Shown: positions 1 through 11,815 of the stretch, in pieces
Layout: each line of letters begins with the position of its first letter
Position numbering within the stretch: the first letter of the stretch is position 1
Assembly: GCF_023278565.1 (NCBI RefSeq)
Contig: NC_064679.1
Span: 4,402,001-4,466,000 of the forward strand
Direction of reading: 5' to 3'
Source: Colletotrichum lupini
Taxonomy: Eukaryota > Ascomycota > Sordariomycetes > Glomerellales > Glomerellaceae
Length of the DNA stretch: 64,000 nt
The notes under the pieces: model-generated
The model's database searches: none
What the model was told of the DNA's origin: nothing
Seen by the model: only the letters and a program-made list of their open reading frames with translations
Translations under genes and position numbers: made by a program

Positions 1-369
1 ATCAAAGTCAGCTTCTTGCCATATCGCCCTCACCGCTACAGGCACATGCTCACCATATCGTCCCCAGACACCAGCAGAATACGTCTCCACAAGCTTTGAG
101 CCTCCACTAAGCGCGTCCTCAACAAGATCCGGCCGCAACTTGTCAAATGGAACTGTGCGGTAACAGCAGTCGTGAAAGTCGGGATTGTTGTTTGGATTAA
201 CCTTTTTAAGAAGGGAGTGTTGGAAGATGGGGTCGTTGGCCGGGGTAAAAGTGTCGTCGAACGCGCACTGACGCGTCCAGAGGTGAAAACCAGCGGCGCC
301 TGTGATGGTGGCACCTGCGGCGAACTTGGAAAAGGTCGCTAACCTGGCCTTTGAGAAGAAGGAAGCCAT
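1..369 (-). CDS. 5' part of an unidentified gene, cut by the window edge
   Basis: A minus-strand frame opens at the ATG at 367-369 and stays open for 123 codons to base 1, so only the N-terminal part is visible. An in-frame TGA lies five codons upstream, so this is the first possible ATG of its frame. Residues 6-26 form a mildly hydrophobic stretch with a basic residue ahead (SKARLATFSKFAAGA), possibly a membrane anchor or a mitochondrial or secretory leader. After it come acidic, proline-containing segments and the piece SAGVWGRYGEHVP. Codon use and GC are like the other genes in the window and unlike the RIP block that starts 670 bases upstream. I do not recognise the family. Other frames over this stretch are shorter and less gene-like. 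Confidence 0.6.
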   Translation of the reverse strand, partial: MASFFSKARLATFSKFAAGATITGAAGFHLWTRQCAFDDTFTPANDPIFQHSLLKKVNPNNNPDFHDCCYRTVPFDKLRPDLVEDALSGGSKLVETYSAGVWGRYGEHVPVAVRAIWQEADFD

Positions 370-1040
370 CAAGACGCGGTTCAATCAGGAGTTGGAATGA
401 ATGAAGTTGATTTGACAATGCGAATCATGCAAGATGAATTAGATGGATGGGAGGGGGGGCTACAAAATGGGGATCGTGACATTAAAGTCAATTCCTACGA
501 TCCAGGTACGCGGTAGAAATCCAGAACCCTTTCTCCGGGTCGATCCGTCCCATAACCCCGGAGCACAATTCTCTTCAAGTTTGGATCGGACTTCTTACCT
601 CATTTCCAAGGGGTCTCGCGCTTTCGGCTTTCGGAATTCGGATCTGCCCAAGGGGGACACTTTTCTCTCACTGTTCACTAAACCAGAAGAGCGCTACTCT
701 GCCGACGGGAGACCCACTCGGGCTCCGAGTCCGCCGGGGTTTCCGAGGGCGCCGAATGTTACCGGCGGATGTCGAATGACGCCGAACGATCGGACCCGTC
801 AAATAATCAGATCTACCGCCTTATCGTTTAGAAACTTCACGATAGAAGAGCCGCATTCTCTATTTTATAAAGTTGTCAAGTGTGGGTCTCTGGCTTTAAT
901 TGTTGCAAAGTCGTAAAGACAGTCTTGCTAATGACATGTAACTACACAATGTCCCTTGATTGAAAGTTCAGGGGCTCAAGGGCGAGTCACATCCTAACGA
1001 GCATTCACAATAGAGACTCAACATGTATCCAATGCTTTGT
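370..1040. other. Intergenic region upstream of the partial gene
   Basis: GC-balanced sequence between the start of the partial minus-strand gene and the first retrotransposon. A 157-codon plus-strand frame (443-916) crosses it but has no recognisable domain and low-complexity composition. The region most likely holds the promoter of the minus-strand gene. CGG-rich patches near 720-775 could bind zinc-cluster regulators, but this is weak. Confidence 0.4.
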
Positions 1041-1045
1041 GTAAC

Positions 1046-1252
1046 TGTTGGTATCCCTATTACAGGGTAGTTAGTTCGAACCGTAGTTAACGAAGAGATT
1101 AATTAAACTATATAAATATCTACGTAGTAAGTATAAAAAGGAGGTTCTAATTATAAGTTAGGCTAGCTACGATAATTATAAATAGGGCCCCTAATTAGCC
1201 CCTATATAGTCGGCTATATGCCGCGGTTAAATTAAACTTCTAATTTAATACT
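1046..1252 (-). repeat. 3' LTR of copia copy 1
   Basis: 207 bases, starting TGTTGGTATCCC and ending TAATTTAATA, the C-to-T/G-to-A form of the TAATCCGACA seen in the partner LTR. Differences from the partner are nearly all transitions. The outer (left) part is less mutated than the inner part. Preceded by GTAAC. Confidence 0.92.
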
Positions 1253-2289
1253 AACTTTTTTTTTTTTTTATCGATTTAACCGCTACGGTTAGAGGTATAA
1301 TTCGACCTCGGGCCCGTTTACTAAGTCGTCTCCTTTTCCCCCTTTTCTTTACTCTTTTTATATAACCTATCTCTCTATTTATATAATAGCTTTTTTACTA
1401 CTTATAAATTACTCTAATCCCTTATTTAGTACTACTTTTATAAAAGCGTTTACGAGGTTATTTTTATTATTAATCTAACGGATCTTAAATATCTCGCGCT
1501 TTTTATATAATTACCTAAGGGCTATAATATTAATTATAAGCCTCTTTTTTTTTATTATTCCTAATTTAATAAAGTATTTATATAGCGAGTAAGAATCGGT
1601 ATAAATAACCGTTAGAATAAGTAAAAGGCTAATTTGATTAGTAATTTTCCTTAGCGTTATTAAAATTGCGTAAGAGAGGTTAATATTATTAACTATACTA
1701 TAAACCTCTAATACTAATATACTTCTTATTACCTACTTACTTTTAGTTAACGAGTAGTAAATTATATTACTATATATAATAAATTCGCTCTCGCCTATAC
1801 TCTTATTAACTAGGATAATAATATACTCCAATTACGAAATAAGGTCGTTATTATTCGTAAATAACCTATTAATAAAGACGTAGAGCTTACTAATCGTAAG
1901 GTTAATTAGGTAGTAAACGAGACCTCGATCGAGATTCGTTTATTACTACTTAAGCTACTTATTAAGTACCTTAACGTCTCGTTTAGTTAGATTTATAGCT
2001 TGCGCTACTTTAATATAATTAAATATTATTTTAAGCTAATAAATACTCGTAATATATACCCCTCGCACGAGCTTAGCCTTATACTACTTTTTAATATTAG
2101 TTACGTTCGGATTAACGAGGTTAATCTTCTCGCCCTACCCCTTTTATTAAAAAACGACGGTTTCTTTTTTAATTATAAGAATCCTGCTATTAAATACTAG
2201 GGGGGTATTTATTATAAGGACCTCTTTTAGCTTCGCTACGAAGCCCGCTTTCTAAAGCTCTTTATCCTCTTTTTTTATAAAGTTAATAT

Positions 2290-2560
2290 TAAATAGGCCT
2301 AATATATCGTTAGTTTATATTCCGACGATCCTAAATTAGTTACCTTCGTATTCCGTAATTAATAAGTACGGGTCGTACGTAGAGGTAACTATTAATAATT
2401 AATTAATATAAAAATCGTAATAGGTAGCTTATTAATAAGTACCCGATTCTACGAGCCTATATAGTAGCTTAAGTACTTTAATAATCGTACCTTCTAGGTA
2501 TTTACTAGCTATTTCTTTCGGTAGATAGGCTAGGATTTTCCTTATAAGCCCTATAGCTAA
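2290..2560 (-). pseudogene. Relic of copia reverse transcriptase in copy 1
   Basis: On the minus strand, 2436-2480 reads KVLKLLYRLVESGTY, a decayed form of the copia block around PLYGLxESGxHW. Just downstream, 2357-2390 reads VTSTYDPYLLI, the conserved STYDPxLL block, and near 2290-2330 comes GI*TNDIL, where the usual VGMQTDDTL-type block has a stop for Gln and Asn for the first catalytic Asp. All these changes are transitions of the RIP type. The order (block, STYDP, DD) matches fungal RVT_2 proteins, which identifies the family as copia and not gypsy. No functional enzyme can be made. Confidence 0.75.
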
Positions 2561-5500
2561 TTAGGTATAGGCCTAAGTAATATTACGGCTCTAAATCTCG
2601 TATCCCTTCTTCTATAATAATACTATTAGTACTATTATTAATCGTTAGCTATAGCGCTATATAATAAGTAATTATATAAGTAGCGTTGCCTTTTTAACGT
2701 TATTATACCCCTAAATTACGTATCTAGACTTCTTATACGGCTAGGGTATTCTTTTCCCTTTAATCTTACGAACTATTCGTAATTTAAATATACGGAGGTT
2801 TATATATTTTTCTAAGTCGTATAGGATAAATCAATAGACCCCTCGATCGTAAAGAGTATTTACTTCGATAAGATCTAATCCCTTATACGGCTTTTTAGTA
2901 ATTATAATTATGCCTTCTTTACGTAGTTTAACTACTAGCTCGAAATCGGCTTTCTTTTTTACTATATAAAAAGTATTAATTACCTCGTTATTAATAATAA
3001 ATTGCCGTATTAGGGCTTGCCGTCGTAGTCTTTTACGACGTCTTACTAATAGTATTAGTACCCTTTTAGTAATTTCCTTTTCCTCGTCGTTTATTAATAC
3101 TACTATAACGATTTCGTTAAGGATAATTTCTTATACCTCTACCGCGGGTTATATAGTTTCCCCTAGCTCTTCTTTTTTTTATAAGTTAAAAATCACCTCG
3201 TTAGGATCTATATAGTACGGTCTAATTACTATAATTAATATTTCGAGTAGCTAGTTACGATCTCTCGCGACTATATAAAAGCGCTCGTTAACGGAAGTTA
3301 ATTTATATAGCCTAGCTTATTATTAAGTAATTTCGCACTATACTCGTATATCTAAATTTAGTAATATATCTAGATTATCTCTTATATTGGGCCTATTATA
3401 CGTAGTAATTACCTCGTTAACTTACCTTTTTATACTTACCTCGCGCAGTATTTATATTACTTTTTTAACTACTCGGGCTCGTTAGCTTATACTTAGTAAT
3501 AGTAGCGAGGCTAAGGTCGTTCTTAAATATGCTCTAAATACTAATAGCGTTAGTATAAGTCCGTTAGGCCCTATAATATCGTTATAGTATTTAAGTACTA
3601 TTTAGAAGTATTCGTCGTTAGTAAAATCCGGATTTTCCTTTTTAATAATTCTAAACGCCCTTTTTAATTACTAATATACCCTTTTTACCTTTCTAATATT
3701 ATAGTGCGCTTTAACGAGTACGACTTTTAGTTATATACCGTAGGCCGTCGCATTATCCCTAAATTTTATTAACTTAAAGCTAGTACTAGCGTTAGTTCTA
3801 ATACTATTTAGCGGTCCTTAGTATATATTAATCTAGCTTTTTCGTAGGGCTGCCTATACTATCTTTACTTATAGATCCTAGAGGAATTGCCTTATTTAGA
3901 AAGATATAGCTACGTCGATTATATATAGTACTAGCCGACTATTTAAATAAAAGATATCGACGACGATTTCCTAGTTAAAGTTAAGCTTATTACGCAATTT
4001 AAACTTAAATCTGCGTGGGCTCTGCGTATTTATTTAGTATTAATAATATATTTTTATTAACTACTCTAACGCCCCTATTTTAATATTATTATTACTTAAT
4101 TACTTTAGGAGGTTATATAGCCTCGTAACTAACGGGTACCCGAATCTCTAGTATAATCTTTTAAGCTTATTTTTCGTTAAGTAATTAATCGACTTCGTAT
4201 TATTAGTAAGCTTTATAAACGCATACCCCTATTATCGTTCGACTATTTCGAAGTACTTACCGCTAGAGATTCTATTCTTTATATTATTAAATATAATACC
4301 TAGTTAATCTATGTTTTTTAGATATAGGAGAAATGGAGTATTAATAGGTAAAATATAGAAAGTTATCGTTCTAAAGTACGTCTTTATTTTTATTATACCT
4401 AGGGCGACGATTTCCTTACTTAGGCCGAAACTAATTTTCGTAATACCCGCCGTTAACGTATTAAGTATTACTAGTGCGATCTTTTATAGTACTTAAAATT
4501 ACTCTTTTTTTTTAGTTAACTATTATAATACCCTAATATTTAGGATAATTTTATAGAAATTATCTAGGCCGTACCTTTTACTCGTATAGAATACCTATAT
4601 AAGCTTAGTATTCGAGGGATCTAAATAGTATAAAAAGGACCCCTCTAGCTACCCCTAAATTTACTTAGTACTATGTTCTTTTTCTTTAGATATTAAGAGA
4701 GATAGCGTCTTCTTTTTAATTATTAAGAAAATAGGCTTTAGCCCTATTAGATTTACCTTTTTAGCTACCTTTATATTTATTATCTAAGGGACCTTCCCTT
4801 ACTATCCGTAAATAAAAGCCTACTTATTAAGAGCTTCTATTACCCTCTATTTATTTAGCCTCGTATATCCTCCGGAGGCTAATAGGGTAAAAAAAGAGTA
4901 ATTAATATCGTTAATTTCGTCGTAATTTAATTCGTTAGTATAGGGGGTAAGATCTTCTTTATTTTCCGAATTTCTTATAAGGGGTATATACTTTAAACTA
5001 TTACTTTAGCTACCGTTACTAAGTTCTATACCCCCAGATCTACCTTTATATATAACGAGGAATTAGTTAAACCGACGAGGGCTAGTTTTACTATTTACTA
5101 CCCTTAACCTTTTATACTATTTATATAATTTAGTACGCTCTTCCTTAAAGTAGTTACTTAACTAATATCTATCCTTTTTATAAATATAGTATTACCTCTT
5201 TTATTACCCTACCCGTAAGTTAAATCTTTACCTATTTAACGAATCTAGGCCTTTTTACTAGCGATTACTATATTTAGCCTCTTTTCCTTTCTTATTATAC
5301 GTTCGATCGACCTAATATTACTAATAAGGGCCGTCGTATACTTAGAAATAGGTTTAGTATAGTATTCTCGCCTTAATATTAAAACTAGATCTTAGCCTCG
5401 AGTAGAGCGTCTCGTAGTCTTTAGGTGCCTAGTATAGGGTTATTTTTATTTCTAATATATACTAGATTGCGATATAGAGATATCTAACTTTCTATTTATT

Positions 5501-8262
5501 TATCCCCTTATTTAGCTAGGTTTTTACTAGCTTATTAATTCGATCGATAAGCTCTTCGAGGATCTCTACTCGTAATTTACCCTCTATTATCCTAGCTATA
5601 AATACAAAAGAAATCGCTTATAGCTTAGATAAGAGCTCTAGGTTCTTATCGTAAGTCTCGAAGCGGCTTTAGATTGCGTTAATTATATTAAAAAAGTCGT
5701 TTTAATTAAGATTACGTACTACTTTATAATAGTAATTAGAGGCTTTACTTACGAGTACGATATTAATTACTAAATAGTATTAATATTCCCTAATTCTAAC
5801 TTTTTTATAATAATTATAAAATATCGTTAGGGTTTTTTATAAGACCTTATACTTCCCCCTAGAGTATAATTTCTCTTTTAAGAAGATCTTTTTAAGGTCT
5901 GTAAATTACCTCGTATTTATTACTAGATTTTTAGTATCTATATGCGATCCCTACGTCGCTACGTATTATTAATAACTTTAGGTCGTCTACTTCCTTTTTT
6001 ATTAACTAATCGGCGCCGAATTTCGTATTAGTAATAGTAACGAGTTATAGATCGAAATAGGTAGAATTATTAATTATCGTACTTTTAGCACTATATTTTA
6101 CCCCGGTATATCCTTTTATAACGATAAATTTCCGTTAGTAATTATAAAAAGGAAATCTAGGTCGTTTACCCTTTTTTTAAATTCGTTAAAGTAATTATAC
6201 GCTCTATCGACCTATGCCTAGTTCTATAGCACAAATTCCTCTTTTATAATTATTACTATTAATATTTCGTATAGCTCTCGTAATTATAATTGCGCTAGTA
6301 ATACCCCTCGCCTATAAAAAAATCTATTAACTATTTTTGCGATTCTTAGGCTTACGCTTATAAACTATTTATCTAGTTAATAACTAAGGTCGTTTACGAT
6401 CTTATAAAATAGGGGTTACCCCTATAGCCCCTTTTTCTCATAGACCTTAGTTAAATAGATTAATACTACGTTAATTTACTTACTATTAGGCTAATTTACG
6501 ATTCTATATATTTATATCCCTTAATAATCCGGGTTAATATTTACTTATTTATAAGGGATTAGGATTTTATTTAGGATCGGGTTTCGTCCTCTTCTTCCTT
6601 ACCCTAACTTACTAAGGGTCGTACTTTAGCTTATACCCGTATTAATAGTTACTAACGTATTTAATTTTAATAAAGATATAGCTAATCCGCGCGCTAGTTA
6701 TAATAAATCCGTACTTTTATTACCTAACGAATTTATCGGGGTCTGTGAGATTCCCGCTTCCTCTTACCGTCTCGCTACTACTCTCGTTTTTATTATTTTT
6801 AATAATTATTACTACCTTTTTAGATCGCTAGCTATTATATTTACTAAGATCCTCTTTTTTATTTAATATAAAAGGGTAGGTTTTAATAGTTCCTTTTTAT
6901 AATAGTAGTAATAGACGTTTATATTATTATAAGAAGATATAGTAATTAGTCTCGGGATCTTTATTAATTATTAATTTCCGCTATCCCGTATACCTCTAGC
7001 CTCTTAAGTCTTATACTTTTTATAATTTCTAAATAGCTTCCTTCCTCAACCTACCTCTTCTAGGGTAGTATTCCGTAAGAATAGTCGAAAGTAAACGCCG
7101 GGCGGCTCGTAAAAGAGCTATATAGGCCGTTAAGAACCGTATAGGCCGTTAAGTATAGTTAACGAAGTTAAGCCCTCTTTTTTATAAGATCGTAGATTTT
7201 AAGGACTTATTAAAAATGCTTACTTATTACTTATACGTAATAGGGTTAGATACCTTAGAGATCTTATCTTTTACGGCCTCTCGGTACCCTATTTTATATT
7301 TTTTAAGTAGTCTTTTTCGTAGCTTAATTACGGTTAGGTAATTATCGCTTACTAGCGATCCCTTTTATTACTTAGTTAATTTCTTAAAATTAGTAATCTC
7401 GCGCTAGGAGCTAGTATAAAAAGAAGCCCTTTAGTAGCCCTTTAGAGAATTCTTTTTCCTCCCCTTAGATCCTCGTCCTTTTAGCCTTTTCTTAAGCTAA
7501 TAATAACTTTAGCGGGAGGTCGTAGGACTACTTTAGGGTAGCTACTTTCTTTTTAAATTAATCTCTAAGATCTATAATACTCTTAACTCGATACTATTAA
7601 AACTTTTAAATCCCCTCCTCCCTCGTTAGACCGTCCCCTATACTTTATTCTTAAGTAATACCCGGGGGGTAGTTAAGGGAGCTATAAAGAGGTTATTTAG
7701 ATCGCGGGCTTAAAGTTATACTTATAAGATCCTTATAGTAATAGACTTTTTTATATATTATAAATCTCTTAGCTTAATAACTCTTATAAGGTTACTTTTA
7801 TTACTAAGTAAGAATATTTACGTTTAAAGATCTCCTTTTTTAATTACGTAGTACTCTTTTATACTATATTATTAAGCTCGTTCGTTGCGCTAATTAATTA
7901 GGTAAGTAGTTGTTATATAAGTATTACCTTTTACTAATTTAATTAGTTAATTTCTAATCGTAAGCTAGCTATAGAAAAGTCGTTTAATAAAATAGCTACT
8001 CGGGGTAACGATAAAAGGCTAGTTACTTAAGTAGTTCTATTAATTAACGTATTTTAATATAATAAACGTCGACCTCTCGTAAGTAGTAAAGGGCTACGAT
8101 TACTTAATTCCGTGCGGTATTCGAAAATCGCCCCCTTTTTCGTTTACTTTTATAAGGTTAATTAATATAAATCTCTTATCCTATACGATATTAAGAGGTC
8201 GTCTTTTTTACGTAGCGAGATACCTTACTAATTTATAATAGTAGAATTTAATTATTAATAAG

Positions 8263-8467
8263 TGTCAGTATCCTTATTATAAAGTAGTTAGTTCGAACCG
8301 TAGTTAATAAAGAGATTAATTAAATTATATAAATATCTGCGTAGTAGGTATAAAAAGGAGGTTCTAACTATAGGTTAGGCTGGCTATAATAATCGTAAAT
8401 AGGGCCCCTAATTGGCCCCTGCGCAGTCGGCTGTATGCCGCGGTCGAATTAGACTTCTAATCCGACA
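8263..8467 (-). repeat. 5' LTR of copia copy 1
   Basis: 205 bases, TGTCAGTATCC to CCGACA, followed by the GTAAC target duplication. Its outer 60 bases keep CpA/TpG (for example GCAGTCGGCTGTATGCC), whereas the matching inner sequence of the other LTR is converted to TpA. Confidence 0.92.
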
Positions 8468-8472
8468 GTAAC

Positions 8473-9728
8473 CTTTTTACAATGACAACTCTTGCGCCGG
8501 TGGTTTCCCTTTGCCAAACGCCCATGTCTGAGTCTGACCACCAGCGCTGTTTGCCAACCGGTTAACAACCAGTCACATGTGCTCGTGTGGCTCGCAAGTC
8601 AGTCTTAGATTCAAAATCAATCGATTCGGTATGAGTATGCAAAGATGACATTTCCCGGCAAATAGTGAGATCAGATATTTAAGCAAGGACTGCCAACAAT
8701 GCCAATGGCGCCTGTATATTGCTATTGTGTCATCAAACCAAGAAACCATTTCAATATAAGCGGTATTACACTTCTCAGAAACCAATACAACTCCAGCACG
8801 GAACTTAAACATTTCGAAGATTCTCACAAATTGACTAGAAAGCAGTTGGCCTAGGATGCCTGGCTATGCGACGATCTGCCCGAGAGGCGGCAGTCCCTCA
8901 TTCAAGCGGGGCATCTGCGAGCATTGTGGCAAGACTGGACTACCAGATAACTTACCAAGTAGCGAAGATTGAAGTCAATGGTTCCTTTGATACTTCCGAT
9001 CACTTTCGTCAGGATATCATAAGCGATGGGACTAGAATAGGCTTAGGCGTGATGACGAATTAGTGGACATCGTGGTCGCTATAGAAAGTGATTAGAGGAA
9101 GGTTATCTATTGAGCAGGATAGCCCGGCGGCCCTAGTTTTACCAGTCAGTATTAGATGCAATAGAGCAACAAGTTTCTACTAATAGTGATGAGCAACTGT
9201 ATTCTCCGTGCTTGATCAGAGTGACAGAAATTGAGCTATCGAGAGTTTGGCAAGCATTGAGACCGCCCAGGAGGCACGGCTATGCAAATTGGCCCGGTAA
9301 TTATACAAGCCGTGAACAACCATGAACATATGATTTCGATGATGGTCTATACTGGCGAGAATATATACTTTGTATCTTTGATAACTCAGGCGTTGACCAA
9401 ACATGTATGGCGCCCACTTTTCATCCGTAGACCGTCATGCCTCTGCATGTTCTCAACATATCTGCATGGTACTTTTCCAAAGGCTGTGAATCTGCATGCT
9501 GACATGCAATGCTGCCCAGCACAAGCGGGGATGCACCACGTGATGCATGCACCGTCACGAGACGGTCAGCCGTGTGAGAGACTTTTCGGGTCACCAAAAT
9601 CATAGGGAAGCTGTCGAAAAGCATGAGACTCCAGATCAAGTCAAAACAACTGTTATTACGAACCTACATGTACTCAATAGCATACTTCGCGACGGTGACA
9701 GAACCCTCGTCTGGCAGCTTGATACAAG
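8473..9728. other. Upstream region of the NLR-like gene
   Basis: 1.26 kb of unmutated, GC-balanced sequence without a convincing gene. Several 60-107 codon frames on both strands overlap one another and none has a recognisable domain. It probably contains the promoter and leader of the NACHT/ankyrin gene. A CACGTG E-box-like site sits in GCACCACGTGATGC near 9534-9547, and ACCGTC-ACGA-GACGGT near 9550-9565 is a perfect short inverted repeat. Confidence 0.4.
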
Positions 9729-11788
9729 ATGGAGGCCGACCAGTTGGTCGTCAGACTCGACGATTTGAGGGCCATCGCCGATGCCACCTTTCGATTGACC
9801 TTTAGCTTCACCAAAAACGACGGCAAGTTGAAATCGGAGATCCGGGCCGTTGCCAACGAAATACAAGACATCGCGGGCTTGTTGCATCGACTTTCTCTGT
9901 TAGCATCAGGACTTGAAGAGACTAAGAACCATGATTCGGACATCAATGCTGCCCCGCCCCCACTGGTCTCATGTCGCACCACTTTAGAACAACTAGGGGG
10001 ATCGCTAAGGAGACGAACAAATAGATCGGACGACGACGGATGCGAACAGAAAAGGTATGCCTATGTCAAGTGGCCATTTACGAGGGCCTGGACAACAGAT
10101 CTCCTGAATGAACTGAGTGAGCACAAGAAGACAATTTCAGAAGGATTGAATGGAGAATCAATCAAACATCTGTTACAGTTACTATCAAAAGGGAAGTCTG
10201 TGGCAACCATACGTGACGAAGACTGGATATCCGAAGTTTTCACCGACTTTCTCCAATCCTCTGGGTATTTCCAAGGCATCTATATGGTCCTCAATACCTT
10301 TCTACGCGTCCGAGAGGATTCATACATCAAGATACAAGATCGATACAAACACTTGTCAATACAGTCGAGCTTTTTCCAAGGAGAAGACTTCGAAAATTGG
10401 CTTGATAAGGGAGGATCACACCTTCTCTTCACAGCTCCTCCGGGCGGGGGGAGAACCGCCTTCACCGGCGCACTAGCACGGGAAACCTTTCGGCGACGCC
10501 GTGCACGAACTGTTGTTGTACCCATCTACTTTGAGCTTCTAAGTGGATGGACCAGATGGACCACGGATATGAACATACTTGGCACCATCGTTGCTCTGAT
10601 CGCGCGCCAGAATCAGGGCGCGTTTGAAGTCTTACGCCGATATCGTCGCGACCTAAATATCCAACCGAGATGGGCAACAAATGGAGCGAGCATGGAAGGA
10701 CTGAAAGGTGTTCTTTGGCAAATGTCAACTTTCTTTGAACATGTCTTGGTCATTGTAGACTGCTCAAAGTCTGGCGGAAATGGCATCATATCGATGATCG
10801 CCTCTTTGATAAAGACTTCCAACGAATCCGCACCGAACTTTAGTTTGGCAGTGGTTTGTCAAGACCTCGAGTTTGTTCGGGAGTCTTTGAGCGAATCCGT
10901 CACTAAATGTGACATTGCACCATCCATGGCCATCTTGCAGGCTTTCGCTGCCACCGAGGTAGAAAGACGAGTCAGGACCGGGGCTCTGCGGTTCCAACGG
11001 ACAGCAATGAAGGATGCCACGATCCGCAAACTCAGCGTTGGTGACGACCATGTGTAAGACAATGAAACACTCACGAACCGTACAAGGCTAATAATCAAGA
11101 CAGCTTCTGGAAGATCGCATATCAACTCGACCACCTCTGCTCCTTGCAGTCCCACTCTGAGCAGGTTGAGTTTCTGGAGAAGCTCCCATGCTCGCTGCAC
11201 GACACCTACCGCTTAACGCTGGAAGAATTTCAAAAGCGGACGCCAGAATCTCGAAGCTTGATCCTCAGGGCTTTACAACTGACGAAATGTTCGCGCCACA
11301 AACTGAGTGCCCAAGAGTTCTGCCAAGCACTTTCAGTTTCAGGCATTTCCGGGCTAGATCCTGAGATGTTGGAATATCCGGAGGTGGACGAATCAGAGAT
11401 TCTGCGACAATGCAGTCCTATGATCATAAGATCGCTGGATGGCAACAAGTTTGTGTTTGCGCACGATTCGATTGAAAGCTTCCTTACGCATAGATATATC
11501 GACCAATCCAGCGATTTGGCCGCATATTGTCTCACGACTTCCGGAACGAATCGGCTTCTTGCTACCTGTGCACTCAAGTTCCTGACCTTAGGTCACTTCG
11601 CTCGACTTCCAAGCTTATCGTTGTCAGAAGTGGATTACATAAGGACCAGGAACGAGAGATACCCCTTTTACAGGTTCGCCGCACTGACTTGGCACAAAAT
11701 TGATGTCAATCATTGGAAGGACCCGGAGTTGGTCGTGGAAGCCATGGCGCTTTTCGACCCCAAACAGACAACAAACTTCAAGGCTTAG
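9729..11788 (+). CDS. N-terminal helical domain plus NACHT-like region of the split NLR gene
   Basis: Two exons: 9729-11053 and 11104-11788. The intron 11054-11103 (GTAAGA...GACAG, 50 bases) has a branch-like GCTAAT, and its removal gives a smooth DHV-FWKIAYQL junction. Residues 1 to about 110 (LDDLRAIADATFRLTFSF) resemble the HeLo/SesA-like helical N-terminal domain of fungal STAND receptors. A NACHT-like P-loop lies near residue 236 (APPGGGRTAF), with Arg where Walker A normally has Lys. The Walker B-like strand near residue 340 is VLVIVDCSK, lacking the usual acidic pair. The part after the intron (LPCSLHDTY, then SRSLILRALQL, then the FVFAHDSIESFLTH block) is the helical/winged-helix segment that follows NACHT in this family. 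It ends at TAG 11786-11788, in frame with the next block. Nucleotide binding may be impaired. Confidence 0.72.
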
Positions 11789-11815
11789 TGTCTTGAGATC
11801 TGCCGCCAACACAGA

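Larger units (their letters stand above)
1046..8467 (-). mobile_element. Copia-type LTR retrotransposon, copy 1, heavily RIP-mutated
   Basis: The element is 7.4 kb long and flanked by GTAAC on both sides (1041-1045 and 8468-8472), a five-base target-site duplication. LTRs of 207 and 205 bases start TGTYRGTATCC and end in CCGACA or its mutated form. Just inside the left LTR, read on the minus strand, is a purine tract (A-run then GTTAG), so the coding strand is minus and the 5' LTR is at 8263-8467. No long reading frame survives. A copia reverse-transcriptase relic can be read at about 2290-2560. CpA and TpG are almost absent while CpG remains, as expected for RIP. Two further copies lie at 29088 and 61260. 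Confidence 0.93.

Noticed and set aside
443..916. 157-codon plus-strand frame beside the first copia element
   Set aside because: No domain, odd composition, and it lies where the promoter of the partial minus-strand gene should be.
2000..2200. 66-codon frame inside copia copy 1
   Set aside because: Chance frame on the non-coding strand of a RIP-mutated element.
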